The notes under the pieces: model-generated
What the model saw: only the letters and a program-made list of their open reading frames with translations
Database searches by the model: none
What the model was told of the DNA's origin: nothing
In this document: positions 7,910-17,481 of the stretch, one piece after another
How the letters are laid out: every line of letters begins with the position of its first letter
Position numbering within the stretch: position 1 is the stretch's first letter
Translations under genes and position numbers: made by a program
Assembly: GCA_018650845.1 (NCBI GenBank)
Contig: JABIFF010000014.1
Span: 1 to 59,976, forward strand
DNA: 59,976 nt
DNA from: Chloroflexota bacterium
GTDB lineage: Bacteria > Chloroflexota > Dehalococcoidia > Lucifugimonadales > Lucifugimonadaceae
Reading direction: 5' to 3'

Positions 7910-9241
7910 CTACGTAACCGTTGGCCTTGCACCGAGAACCATTGGTATCGCTATTTCAACCCCGTCTCGGACTACTCCAAGTACGATTTCTTCACCTGGA
8001 GCGGTGTTAAGTGCTAGGAAGCCAATCAGGTCATCCATGGATTTCATACGAATTGAGTTGATAGAAACGATCACGTCTCCATCGTAATTGCGACCTGATA
8101 GTTGAGTACCTGTGTCGCCACGAAGACCAGCAGCATCGGCGGGTCCATCTGGCGATATTCGAGTTATGTACGCACCTGTTACGTCACCAGTCAGTCCTAA
8201 GCTCTCGCGGTGCTGCAGGCTTACTTCTTCGCCGCTGATGCCCATGAGCGAGTATGTGTGCTCGCCAAATTCGATCAACGAAGGCACTACTCGTTTCACA
8301 AGATCGACCGGAACGGCAAATCCAACTCCGGAACTCTGACGAGTATCACTCTTGATCTGTGTGTTGACACCGATCACCGCTCCGTAAATGTCGAGCAGTG
8401 GCCCGCCGGAGTTGCCGGGGTTTATGGCTGCGTCGGTTTGGACAACAGATGGAATGCTGTACTGCGAGAAGCCGCTGTCGAGAGTTCGAGTAATTGCGCT
8501 AACGATTCCAGTCGTCATGGTGAACTCTTCACCAAAGGGGTTTCCAAGCGCTATCACCGACTGACCCGTGCGCAGATCGGCAGAACTGCCAATGGCGATT
8601 GGAACGAGGTCGTGATCAACATCGATCAGTTTGATCACTGCCAGATCGGCAGCGGGGTCGAAAGCAACGATATCTGCTCGATACTCCCGACCATTGAAGA
8701 ATTTGACCACCAAGCTGGTTGCACCCTGTATCACGTGATAGTTCGTTACCACGTGGCCTTCGTCGTCCCAAACAAATCCTGAACCCGATCCAACGCCTTG
8801 GACGGTTCCAGCTACGATGAATACCACCGATTGCACGGCTTGTTCGTACAAGTCAGTGAGGTGATTTTCCTGCGCTGTCACAATGTCGATAGCCGTTAGT
8901 TCGGGGGCAGTAGGTGCAGGTTCGGCTGCTTCAGGAATCGCATCGCCAATAGGCTCATCAGTGGCATCGCCATCAAACGCTGCAGGAATGGCTTCGGTGG
9001 TGGCTTCGTCTGAATCTCCAAAAATATCTATCGTGCTGGAGTCGCTGTCTTGTACATCAGCAGTGATTTGGTCAGTCGAATCAACAGAATCAGATACCGC
9101 TATCTGCTCGGTAGCTACTGCATCGGATGTTGGATCGGATACCTTCAGATCGGCAGCACCAGAACAGGCGACGGCCGCCACGAGTGTGAGTGCAGTAATG
9201 CCGCCTATGAAGAGTTTTTTGAGATCGTTCAACGTTTTCAT
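7910..9241 (-). CDS. HtrA/DegP-like trypsin-type serine protease lipoprotein with PDZ domain
   Basis: A 443-residue cell-envelope quality-control protease. From the ATG at 9241 it has a lipoprotein signal peptide (basic n-region, hydrophobic core, lipobox VAAVAC with lipidated Cys26). Next comes an unusually long acidic Asp/Ser/Thr/Ala-rich linker (about residues 30-118). The trypsin-like domain carries His169 (TNYHV), Asp199 (DPAADLAVI) and Ser278 (PGNSGGP). A single PDZ domain follows at about residues 330-430. A longer frame reaches 9403, but its extra 54 residues would bury the signal peptide, so I chose 9241. It is likely anchored outside the cytoplasmic membrane. It is followed by its own terminator and preceded by 209 bases of non-coding sequence, so it is probably a separate unit from nadE. 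Confidence 0.92.
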   Translation of the reverse strand: MKTLNDLKKLFIGGITALTLVAAVACSGAADLKVSDPTSDAVATEQIAVSDSVDSTDQITADVQDSDSSTIDIFGDSDEATTEAIPAAFDGDATDEPIGDAIPEAAEPAPTAPELTAIDIVTAQENHLTDLYEQAVQSVVFIVAGTVQGVGSGSGFVWDDEGHVVTNYHVIQGATSLVVKFFNGREYRADIVAFDPAADLAVIKLIDVDHDLVPIAIGSSADLRTGQSVIALGNPFGEEFTMTTGIVSAITRTLDSGFSQYSIPSVVQTDAAINPGNSGGPLLDIYGAVIGVNTQIKSDTRQSSGVGFAVPVDLVKRVVPSLIEFGEHTYSLMGISGEEVSLQHRESLGLTGDVTGAYITRISPDGPADAAGLRGDTGTQLSGRNYDGDVIVSINSIRMKSMDDLIGFLALNTAPGEEIVLGVVRDGVEIAIPMVLGARPTVT

Positions 9242-9325
9242 GATTTGTTTGATGCGCCGCTGCCAAGTTTGATCTGCAATCAGATATGTCAGCGAGAATC
9301 GTCTCCATGCAAGCCGATTAGTTGA

Positions 9326-9351
9326 GATTAGGAAATTTGTGATTTCTAATC
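9326..9351 (-). other. Hairpin between nadE and the htrA-like gene
   Basis: Arms GATTAG(G)AAAT and ATTTCTAATC make a 10-pair stem with one bulged G and a 5-base loop. It lies 85 bases upstream of the htrA start and 100 bases past the nadE stop. There is no T-run, so it is either a 5' leader structure or an operator. Function unknown. Confidence 0.3.
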
Positions 9352-9450
9352 TACGCAGTGAATATGGAGCAACTGTGTGGATCGAAATGAATCCGATTAC
9401 CAACTTGGTCGTAGAGTCGAGCCATACAGATGAAATTCAAATCGGTTCGG

Positions 9451-11247
9451 TTACTTCTGCCATCCGGAAGCGATAGGTAATCTGCGATCTTTTCCGAACG
9501 CTAGCCCGGTAATTTTCACGCCGGGGGGTGATTGCCGACGTTTGTATTCATTGATGTCGATTAGTCGAACAATTCTTCGAATCACAGCCTCAGCTGCACC
9601 GTCTTTTCCAAGAGCCTGCTCTTTTTCGACTATGAGATCGGGCGACATGCGCTCTTCGATGTACATGTGAACAACTCGATCGAGCTGATCGTATGGCGGA
9701 AGTGAATCTTCGTCGAGCTGGTCGGGTCGAAGCTCAGCACTCGGCGGCTTATCGATGATTGCGTTCGGAATAGGCGAACCAGGTCCACGATTGTTCCTGT
9801 GGTGGCACAGTTCGTACACCAGCGTCTTTGGCACGTCTTTGATCACAGCGTAAGCGCCAGCCATGTCTCCGTAGAGCGTGGCGTAACCCGTGGCCATTTC
9901 AGACTTGTTGCCGGTAGTCAGAACGAGCCAACCAAACTTGTTGGCAATCGTCATCATGATATTTCCACGAATGCGCGACTGTGTGTTCTCTTCAGCAAGA
10001 CCAGGATCTGTGCCTTCGAATGCTCCGCTGAGCATTTCCTCGAATGATGAGTGGCCCGGTTCGATAGGAATATTCCATAACTCGACGCCAAGTCGTGAGC
10101 ACAGATCTTCTGCGTCGGTAACGCTGCCGTCTGATGAATATCTCGATGGAAGTGCAACGCCCACGACGTTTTCAGCGCCCAGTGCATCGACCGCTATCGC
10201 CGTGACGATGGCAGAGTCGATGCCGCCGGATACGGCGATGGCGACCTTCTTGAATCCGGTCTTCTTCAAATAGTCCCGAGTACCGACGATCAGAGCACGG
10301 TAAACGGCTTCGAGTCGATCCAAGCTGTGAACAGTTAACCCTTGCAGCTTTGGCTGGCTCTTGGCTTGTGGTTGATCGATCTCGATCAGCGTTGCCTTGC
10401 CAATTTGGTCTAGCTCTTCCTGCGGAATGGCGAACGACTGATGCTTTTTGCGAGAGCTCTCAAGTGCTTTGATATCGATATCTGCAATGAGCAACGATTC
10501 TTCAAATCGAGGTGCAGTTCCGAGTAACTCGCCGTCGGGAGCCGCCAGCATGCTGCCGCCATCGAACACAAGTTCGTCCTGTCCGCCGATTTGGTTGGCG
10601 TAGAGGGTGTAAACACGGTTGCGACGAGAAAGATCGGTAACCACGTCTACGCGGTTACCTTGCTTACCTGATTCGTAGGGCGATGAGTTCAGATTTACGA
10701 CTATCTGAGCACCGTTTGCGCATTGAACCTCTGAAGGTCCGATCTGTTCCCAAATGTCCTCACAGATGTTCACGCCGACCTTGATTCCGCGAATCGAAAG
10801 CACAGGGCATTCGTTACCAGCGGTGAAGTATCGGCGTTCGTCGAACACTCCGTAGTTGGGCAGGTGAATCTTGCGATAGGTTGCAACTATTTTGCGGTTG
10901 TGGATCACGGCGGCTGCGTTGTACAACTTTGTACCCGATTCAGTAACTTCCGAATCGACGAAGCCAACCAATGCAACGATATTTCCGACGGTCGCTGCGA
11001 TTCGACTGAGAGCCGCTTTGTTCGCAGAAATAAAATTGTCGTAGAGGACCAGATCTTCAGGTGGGTAGCCAGTGATCGTGAGCTCTGGAAAGGCGACAAG
11101 ATCTGCACCTTGATCCTGCGCAAGGCCGATCCATTCTTCGATCAGCCTCGCGTTTCCGTCGATATCACCGACGGATGTATTTATCTGGGCGGCCGCAACT
11201 CTAAGAGTTCCGGCACCGCCACCCGAATTGCCGTTTTCGGTAGTCAT
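9451..11247 (-). CDS. nadE: Glutamine-dependent NAD+ synthetase
   Basis: Makes NAD+ from nicotinate adenine dinucleotide, using glutamine as nitrogen source. It has 598 residues in two domains. The N-terminal nitrilase-type glutaminase carries Glu55 (FPELTITGYPPEDL), Lys126 (YRKIHLPNYGVFDE) and Cys162 (VNICEDIWE). The C-terminal synthetase carries the pyrophosphatase loop SGGIDS at 340-345 and TTGNKSEMATGY. The internal amidase means it takes nitrogen from glutamine rather than free ammonia. That fits its place 31 bases after gltD at the end of the glnA-gltB-gltD run, so it probably belongs to that operon. Function is secure; operon membership is inference. Confidence 0.96.
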   Translation of the reverse strand: MTTENGNSGGGAGTLRVAAAQINTSVGDIDGNARLIEEWIGLAQDQGADLVAFPELTITGYPPEDLVLYDNFISANKAALSRIAATVGNIVALVGFVDSEVTESGTKLYNAAAVIHNRKIVATYRKIHLPNYGVFDERRYFTAGNECPVLSIRGIKVGVNICEDIWEQIGPSEVQCANGAQIVVNLNSSPYESGKQGNRVDVVTDLSRRNRVYTLYANQIGGQDELVFDGGSMLAAPDGELLGTAPRFEESLLIADIDIKALESSRKKHQSFAIPQEELDQIGKATLIEIDQPQAKSQPKLQGLTVHSLDRLEAVYRALIVGTRDYLKKTGFKKVAIAVSGGIDSAIVTAIAVDALGAENVVGVALPSRYSSDGSVTDAEDLCSRLGVELWNIPIEPGHSSFEEMLSGAFEGTDPGLAEENTQSRIRGNIMMTIANKFGWLVLTTGNKSEMATGYATLYGDMAGAYAVIKDVPKTLVYELCHHRNNRGPGSPIPNAIIDKPPSAELRPDQLDEDSLPPYDQLDRVVHMYIEERMSPDLIVEKEQALGKDGAAEAVIRRIVRLIDINEYKRRQSPPGVKITGLAFGKDRRLPIASGWQK

Positions 11248-11278
11248 AGCGATTCGATTCTCTAGTCTCTGGCCGCTA

Positions 11279-12772
11279 CTACTCGTTACCTGCTGGCGAC
11301 ATGATTGGCGGGCGAGCGTAACCGCTCACCGTTGGCAGTCGAGATGATCCTGTAAGGAAGATATCGATCTGTCGAGCCGCACGTCGACCGCTGGCGATAG
11401 CGTGAACTACTAGCGACTGACCCCGTTGCATGTCGCCGCAAGCGAAGACTTTATCGAGGTTGGTTCGCAGAGTGCCATCGGCAGCGACGTTGCCACGTGG
11501 GTCGTAGTCGACACCAAGAGCATCGAGCAAGCCATCGTGCTGCGGGTGCAGGAATCCCATTGCTAGGAATACTGCCTCAGCTTCGATAACAAATTCGCTG
11601 CCAGCAATTTCGTTCATGTTGAAACGGCCAGTTTCTTCGTCTTTGACCCATTCAACACGAGCGCATTCGAGGCGTTTCAGGTTGCCTTCATCGTCACCAA
11701 CAAATCGCTTCGTCAGAACGTTGTAGTCCCGGTCGCCACCCTCTTCGTGCGCACTTGAAGTGCGGAAGATGGTTGGCCATTGTGGCCACGGGTTGGTTTC
11801 AACACGAGTCTCGGAAGGGCGAGGCATGATTTCCATCTGGATGATGTTTACAGCACCCTGACGGTGTGACGTACCGAGACAGTCGGCACCAGTGTCACCA
11901 CCACCGATGACGACAACGTTCTTGCCCTTCACATCGATGTTGTCTTCAGGTCCGAATTCAGCGCCCCGGAGCTTCCGGTTCTGTTGGGTGAGGAACTCCA
12001 TGGCGTAGTACACGCCCTTGAGATCTCGACCTTCAACTGGAAGATCGCGTGGAACGGTTGATCCACCAGAGAGACATACCGCGTCGAACTTTTCGAGTAG
12101 CTCATCGTGAGTTATATCGGCACCAACGTTAGTGCTAACGCGGAATTTCACGCCTTCACCACGCATCTGGTTTACTCGACGTTCGACAACTTCCTTCTCG
12201 AGTTTGAACTCAGGAATTCCGAGTGCGAGTAATCCGCCGATGTACTCGTTACGTTCGTAAACAGTAACGGTGTGGCCAGCGCGTGCCAGTTGCTGAGCTG
12301 ATGCAAGACCTGCAGGCCCTGAACCAACAACTGCAACTTTCTTACCAGTCTTGTTAGCTGCGGGTTGCGGCTTGATCCAGCCCTCTTTCCAGCCATGTTC
12401 AACGATCTGCTTCTCGATCATTTCGATCGTCACAGGGTCGGAGTTGACCGAAAGTGTGCAAGATGCCTCACATGGAGCAGGGCAGATGCGACCAGTAAAT
12501 TCTGGGAAGTTGTTTGTGGCGTGAAGACGCTCAACAGCTTCTTCCCAGTTGCCGTGGTAAATGAAGTCGTTGAACTCTGGAATGAGGTTTCCGAGTGGGC
12601 AACCGCTGTTGCAGAACGGAACTCCGCAATCCATACAGCGACTAGCCTGACGACGTGCGTCCGACTCGTCCCATTCGAGATAAACCTCTTGCCAGTCGTT
12701 AATTCGTTCTTGAGCATCACGACGTGAAGGAGTGCGTCGAGCGGCCTCCATGAATCCAGTTACTTTACCCAC
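11279..12772 (-). CDS. gltD: Glutamate synthase (NADPH) small subunit
   Basis: Electron-input subunit of glutamate synthase: oxidises NADPH on FAD and passes electrons through iron-sulfur clusters to the large subunit. It has 497 residues. Seen: N-terminal cysteines 46, 49, 54 and 58 (CMDCGVPFCNSGC) and 97, 101 and 105 (CPAPCEASC), which bind two 4Fe-4S clusters; a first Rossmann motif GSGPAG near residue 150 for FAD; and a second, IGGGDTGADC, for NADPH. The C-terminus has the usual FACGDMQRGQSLVV motif. The start is GTG and overlaps the gltB stop by 8 bases, indicating translational coupling. Confidence 0.96.
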   Translation of the reverse strand: MGKVTGFMEAARRTPSRRDAQERINDWQEVYLEWDESDARRQASRCMDCGVPFCNSGCPLGNLIPEFNDFIYHGNWEEAVERLHATNNFPEFTGRICPAPCEASCTLSVNSDPVTIEMIEKQIVEHGWKEGWIKPQPAANKTGKKVAVVGSGPAGLASAQQLARAGHTVTVYERNEYIGGLLALGIPEFKLEKEVVERRVNQMRGEGVKFRVSTNVGADITHDELLEKFDAVCLSGGSTVPRDLPVEGRDLKGVYYAMEFLTQQNRKLRGAEFGPEDNIDVKGKNVVVIGGGDTGADCLGTSHRQGAVNIIQMEIMPRPSETRVETNPWPQWPTIFRTSSAHEEGGDRDYNVLTKRFVGDDEGNLKRLECARVEWVKDEETGRFNMNEIAGSEFVIEAEAVFLAMGFLHPQHDGLLDALGVDYDPRGNVAADGTLRTNLDKVFACGDMQRGQSLVVHAIASGRRAARQIDIFLTGSSRLPTVSGYARPPIMSPAGNE

Positions 12773-15700
12773 GGCTGCCTACCCCTTCTTTAGAGTCGGT
12801 CGATTCGGAAGAAGCGGCTCGTCCACGAAGGACTCGTGCGTAGTCCCGAGGGAATACCTTCTTGAATTTCGTTACAGAACTCGCCCAGTCGGCAAGAAGC
12901 TCAGATCCGAGCTTGCTGCCTGTGTACTGCACGTGCTTTTCGATCATTTCCTTGAGTTCGCTATCGTCATCTGATCCCGGTACGACGTCGATCAGATCAG
13001 CGATAGCGTCGTTGAAGTGGCTACCAAACGAACCGTCTTCGTCGATCACGTAAGCAACACCACCACTCATACCTGCACCGAAGTTTCGGCCGGCAGGTCC
13101 GAGAATGGCAACACGTCCACCAGTCATGTATTCACAACCGTGGTCGCCGATGCCTTCAACAACAGCAGATGCTGCAGAGTTTCGAACGGCGAATCGTTCA
13201 CCTGCGAGACCGTTTACATACGCTTCACCACCGGTCGACCCGTAAAGGGCGACGTTACCGATGATGATGTTGTCTTTGGCTTCGTAGGCGCTGTTGTCAG
13301 GTGGAGTGATAACAAGTCGTCCACCAGAGAGGCCCTTACCGAAGTAGTCGTTTGAATCACCTTCGATCTTGAAAGTAATTCCCTTGACCAACCAAGCTCC
13401 GAAGCTCTGACCAGCAGAACCCTGGAACGTGAAGTTGATAGAACCATCAGGCAGACCAGCTTCACCAGTCTTCTTGGCGATAACACCACTCAACGTCGCA
13501 CCAACCGTTCGGTTGATGTTGGTTACAGGAAGAGTTGCTTCAACGCTGTTGCCGTAGTCGATAGCAGGTCGTGCAAGTTCAATTAGCTTGTTGTCGAGTG
13601 CGTTCTCAAGACCGTGGTTCTGCAGAATCTGCTGATACGGGTGGTCCTGTGGAAGCACATCCGGCTTCATCAAAATCGGTGAAAGGTCGAGAGTCTTCGC
13701 CTTCCAGTGCTTGATGTCTTCGCGAGCCTTTAGCTTGTCGACTCGACCGATCATTTCGTTGACCGTTCGGAAGCCCATCTTAGCCATGAGTTCACGGAGT
13801 CCCTCAGCGAGGAACATGAAGTAGTTCACAACCGCGTCAGGCGTTCCTGAGAACTTCTTGCGAAGTTCAGGGTCCTGAGTTGCAACACCAACTGAACATG
13901 TGTTGAGGTGGCACTTACGCAACATGATGCAACCCATCGAAATGAGCGCTCCGGTTGCGATGCCCCATTCTTCAGCACCAAGCAGCGCACCAACGAGAAC
14001 GTCGAGAGACGTTTTCATCTGACCGTCGGTCTGAACAACGATTCGGTCACGTAGGCCGTTAGCAACTAGTACCTGCTGAGTTTCAGCAAGACCAAGCTCC
14101 CACGGCAAACCTGCGTGACGGATTGAACTGAGCGGTGATGCACCAGTACCGCCAGAGTCACCCGAGATAAGGACAACGTCGCCCTTACCTTTAGCAACAC
14201 CGGCAGCGATGATTCCAACACCAGCAACGGAAACCAGTTTCACGTGAACACGTGAGTCTGGGTTCACGTTCTTGAGGTCGTGAATCAGCTGAGCCAAGTC
14301 CTCAATCGAGTAGATGTCGTGGTGCGGCGGAGGTGAAATCAGCTCCACACCAGGAGTTGTCTTCCTTATATACGCGATGTAATCCGAAATCTTTCGACCC
14401 GGAATTTCTCCACCCTCACCCGGCTTGGCTCCCTGCGCCATCTTGATCTGAAGATCTTTGGCGTTGGAGAGGTAGGTGGTTGTTACACCGAAACGACCTG
14501 AAGCAATCTGCTTCACTGCACTCGAACGGTTATCACCGTTGTCGTCCAGCACGAATCGTTCAGGGTCTTCTCCACCTTCACCAGTGTTCGACCGTGCACC
14601 AATACGGTTGGTCGCTACTGCGAGAGTTTCGTGAGCTTCACGACTGATCGAACCGAGCGAAATTGCACCGGTTGCGAATCGTTCAGCGATTTTCGATGCT
14701 GGCTCAACTTCGTCGAGAGGAATTTCATCGCCGAAGACAGGCTCCAGCATGTTCCTAATCGTGATGTGCTGATCGCCCTCATCGTTGGAAGCAGTTTCAA
14801 ACTGCTTGAATACATCGTGATCGTTTCGCTTCACCGCATCTTGCAGCAGAGCGATCGTGTCTGGATTCCACATGTGGCGTTCGCCAGTGGATCGCCAGAG
14901 GTAAAGACCACCAAGGTCGAGCTTGAGGTTCGACGGAATGTTGTCGTCGGCATAAGCCCGAGAGTGGTTGGCAAGAATGTCGAGAGCAATCTCGCTTGTG
15001 CCGATTCCGCTGATGCGAGATACGGTCCAAGTGAAGTACTCGTCAACGAGTTCCTGCGAAAGACCAAGCGCTTCAAATACCTGTGCGCCAATGTAGCCCT
15101 GAAGGGTTGAAATACCCATCTTGGCCATCGTCTTCACAACACCTTCTTCGATAGCTTCTCGGAAGTTTTCTTCGGCAGTGTTCTGCGAAGGAATCTTTTC
15201 CTCAGCGGTAGGTCGGAGTCGAAGACCAGCGATGGTTTCGAGTGCTAGATACGGGTTGATTGCCGAAGCGCCGTAACCGAATAGCGTTGCAAAGTGATGC
15301 ACTTCGCGTGGCTCGCCAGATTCGACAATGATGTCGGCCTGAGCACGGTTTCGTTCCTTGATTAAGTGGTGATGAACAGCACTTGTTGCAAGGAGTGAAG
15401 GGATGAACGCGTTCTCGCTATCGACACCACGGTCGGATAGAACGAGAAGTGTGTAGCCGTCTTCAATCGCCTGGCTTGCTTCGCTGCGGATACGACCGAG
15501 AGCGGCATCGAGTGCCTCTGCTCCGCCAGCAACAGGGAATAGAGTCGAAATCGTCTTAGCCTTCACACCGGGAACGGTAGAAGCCTTGATCTTTGCGAGT
15601 TCAGCATTCCGCAGAACCGGGTGATCAATACGAAGTGTCTGACAGTGAACTGCAGTCGTTTCGAAAATGTTTGGACGTCGTCCGGCAGGTACAGCTCGCT

Positions 15701-17420
15701 GCGTAATCAGCTTCTCGCGAATAGCGTCGAGCGGTGGGTTTGAAACCTGAGCGAACGCCTGCTTGAAGTACGAGAACATGTTCTGCGGCTTGTCGGAAAG
15801 AACTGCAAGCGGTGCATCGTTACCCATCGAGCCCTGAGGCTGGTGACCAGTAATCGCCATTGGGCGAACGAGCATGTGCAGATCTTCGCGTGAGTAGCCG
15901 AACGCCATCTGGCGATCAACCAGAGTCTCGATGTCAGTCTCCGGAACGCTCGGGGCGTCTGGGAGTGAATCGATAGTCGATCGGTTGTTCTCAAGCCACT
16001 CGCCATACGGATTTTCCGATGCGATTCGCTCGATAACTTCGTCAGGTTCAACAATTCGCTGTTCTTCAAAGTCGATGAGGAACATGCGACCCGGCTCAAG
16101 ACGTGAGCGGTACTTGATGCGTTCAGGATCGATGTTTAGAACGCCGGCCTCTGAAGCCATTACAAGCAAGTTGTCTTTCGTTACCCAGTATCGGAAAGGA
16201 CGTAGACCGTTTCGGTCGAGAACCGCACCAACCGCATCACCGTCGGTGAATACGATCATTGCAGGTCCGTCCCATGGCTCCATTAGGTTGCCGTGGTACT
16301 CGTAGAAATCTTTCACGTTCTGCGGCATCGACTCGTGACCGTTCCAAGCTGCCGGCATCATCATCGCTGCGGTGTGTTCCACCGAACGACCTGTCATGCG
16401 GAGCAGTTCGAACACGTTGTCGAGAGATGCGGTGTCGGACGCATCGTCGGCTTCACAAATAGGTGTTAGCTGGTCGATCTTGTCGCCAAAGAAAGGAGAA
16501 TCGATCGAACGCTCACGAGCCTGCATCCAGTTTCGGTTTCCGCGAACCGTGTTGATCTCACCGTTGTGAGCCAGCATGCGGTACGGGTGAGCAAGCTTCC
16601 ATGAACCAAGCGTGTTGGTCGAGAAGCGAGAGTGGACCAAGCCGAAAGCACTAACCATGCTCTCGTCTTTTAGATCGAGGTAGAACTCGCCGAGCTGGTG
16701 CGTTAGCAACATGCCCTTGTAGATAAGAGTTCGTGCCGACCATGAACAAACGTAGAACTCTCGAAGGAGAGTTTCTTTGGTTTCAGGATCAGCTTCGCCG
16801 TTTACGAAATTCTTTTCGGTCGACTTTCGGGCTAGGTACATCAAGCGTTCGAGGTCGTCGTCTTCAACTCCGTCTGGAGCCTCGACAAACAACTGTGCGA
16901 ACTTGGGCATTATCGATTGAGCAGTGATACCAGCAGAATTAGGATCTACTGGAACATCACGCCATCCGAGAACCTTCAAACCGTTGTCGGTAGCGGCCGA
17001 TTCGAGCGTGGCCCGAGCGGCAGCATTGAGCTTGTCATCAAGCGGTAGGAATGTCATCGCTACGCCGTATCGACGCTCGGCAGGAAGATCGATTCCTACC
17101 TCGCCAGCGACTTTGCGCATGAATGCATCAGGCATCTGAATCGTGATACCTGCGCCGTCACCGGTCAGCGGATCGGCACCCGCAGCACCACGGTGATCGA
17201 GATTGACCAGCACTTCTAGAGCCTGGTTAACGATCTCGTGCGACCGTTCACCGGTAATGTTGGCCACCATGCCAACACCACAAGCGTCACGTTCCAGTTC
17301 TGGAACGTACAACCCGCGTTCCGCAACATCGGTGAAATCGGGGATCGCAAAATTTGCGTCCGATCCATCCGTGTGGGGTGCGTTCGGGTTCGATTCAAAA
17401 TTATTCCGGACTTCGGTCAT
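12765..17420 (-). CDS. gltB: Glutamate synthase (NADPH) large subunit
   Basis: Transfers the amide of glutamine to 2-oxoglutarate, giving two glutamates. It is about 1551 residues, full length. Domains in order: class-II glutamine amidotransferase whose catalytic Cys (Cys47, in ERDACGVGMV) becomes N-terminal after removal of a propeptide; the central linker domain; the FMN-binding synthase barrel (GARSNTGEGGED, MAQGAKPGEGG, ISGDSGGTGASP); the 3Fe-4S site near residue 1160 (CIMLRKCHLNTC); and a C-terminal beta-helix with repeated GG motifs. Start: ATG at 17420 has a strong AGGAG five bases upstream; a TTG at 17453 would add 11 residues without such a site. It is followed by gltD with an 8-base overlap and preceded by glnA. 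Confidence 0.97.
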   Translation of the reverse strand: MTEVRNNFESNPNAPHTDGSDANFAIPDFTDVAERGLYVPELERDACGVGMVANITGERSHEIVNQALEVLVNLDHRGAAGADPLTGDGAGITIQMPDAFMRKVAGEVGIDLPAERRYGVAMTFLPLDDKLNAAARATLESAATDNGLKVLGWRDVPVDPNSAGITAQSIMPKFAQLFVEAPDGVEDDDLERLMYLARKSTEKNFVNGEADPETKETLLREFYVCSWSARTLIYKGMLLTHQLGEFYLDLKDESMVSAFGLVHSRFSTNTLGSWKLAHPYRMLAHNGEINTVRGNRNWMQARERSIDSPFFGDKIDQLTPICEADDASDTASLDNVFELLRMTGRSVEHTAAMMMPAAWNGHESMPQNVKDFYEYHGNLMEPWDGPAMIVFTDGDAVGAVLDRNGLRPFRYWVTKDNLLVMASEAGVLNIDPERIKYRSRLEPGRMFLIDFEEQRIVEPDEVIERIASENPYGEWLENNRSTIDSLPDAPSVPETDIETLVDRQMAFGYSREDLHMLVRPMAITGHQPQGSMGNDAPLAVLSDKPQNMFSYFKQAFAQVSNPPLDAIREKLITQRAVPAGRRPNIFETTAVHCQTLRIDHPVLRNAELAKIKASTVPGVKAKTISTLFPVAGGAEALDAALGRIRSEASQAIEDGYTLLVLSDRGVDSENAFIPSLLATSAVHHHLIKERNRAQADIIVESGEPREVHHFATLFGYGASAINPYLALETIAGLRLRPTAEEKIPSQNTAEENFREAIEEGVVKTMAKMGISTLQGYIGAQVFEALGLSQELVDEYFTWTVSRISGIGTSEIALDILANHSRAYADDNIPSNLKLDLGGLYLWRSTGERHMWNPDTIALLQDAVKRNDHDVFKQFETASNDEGDQHITIRNMLEPVFGDEIPLDEVEPASKIAERFATGAISLGSISREAHETLAVATNRIGARSNTGEGGEDPERFVLDDNGDNRSSAVKQIASGRFGVTTTYLSNAKDLQIKMAQGAKPGEGGEIPGRKISDYIAYIRKTTPGVELISPPPHHDIYSIEDLAQLIHDLKNVNPDSRVHVKLVSVAGVGIIAAGVAKGKGDVVLISGDSGGTGASPLSSIRHAGLPWELGLAETQQVLVANGLRDRIVVQTDGQMKTSLDVLVGALLGAEEWGIATGALISMGCIMLRKCHLNTCSVGVATQDPELRKKFSGTPDAVVNYFMFLAEGLRELMAKMGFRTVNEMIGRVDKLKAREDIKHWKAKTLDLSPILMKPDVLPQDHPYQQILQNHGLENALDNKLIELARPAIDYGNSVEATLPVTNINRTVGATLSGVIAKKTGEAGLPDGSINFTFQGSAGQSFGAWLVKGITFKIEGDSNDYFGKGLSGGRLVITPPDNSAYEAKDNIIIGNVALYGSTGGEAYVNGLAGERFAVRNSAASAVVEGIGDHGCEYMTGGRVAILGPAGRNFGAGMSGGVAYVIDEDGSFGSHFNDAIADLIDVVPGSDDDSELKEMIEKHVQYTGSKLGSELLADWASSVTKFKKVFPRDYARVLRGRAASSESTDSKEGVGSRG

Positions 17421-17481
17421 GTTTCTCCTAGTAGGAAGATCAGTAGTGCTCAAGCAGTCAAAGATTGGTTAGAACAACTGG

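Noticed and set aside
7814..8017. Plus-strand open frame next to the htrA terminator
   Set aside because: It runs through the terminator and into the antisense of htrA and has no recognisable start context.
9242..9403. A 54-residue N-terminal extension of the HtrA-like protein
   Set aside because: It would place a clear lipoprotein signal peptide in the middle of the protein.
14631..15110. Open frames opposite gltB, and similar ones opposite glnA (17950-18480)
   Set aside because: They are antisense to conserved enzymes, with no family match and odd composition.
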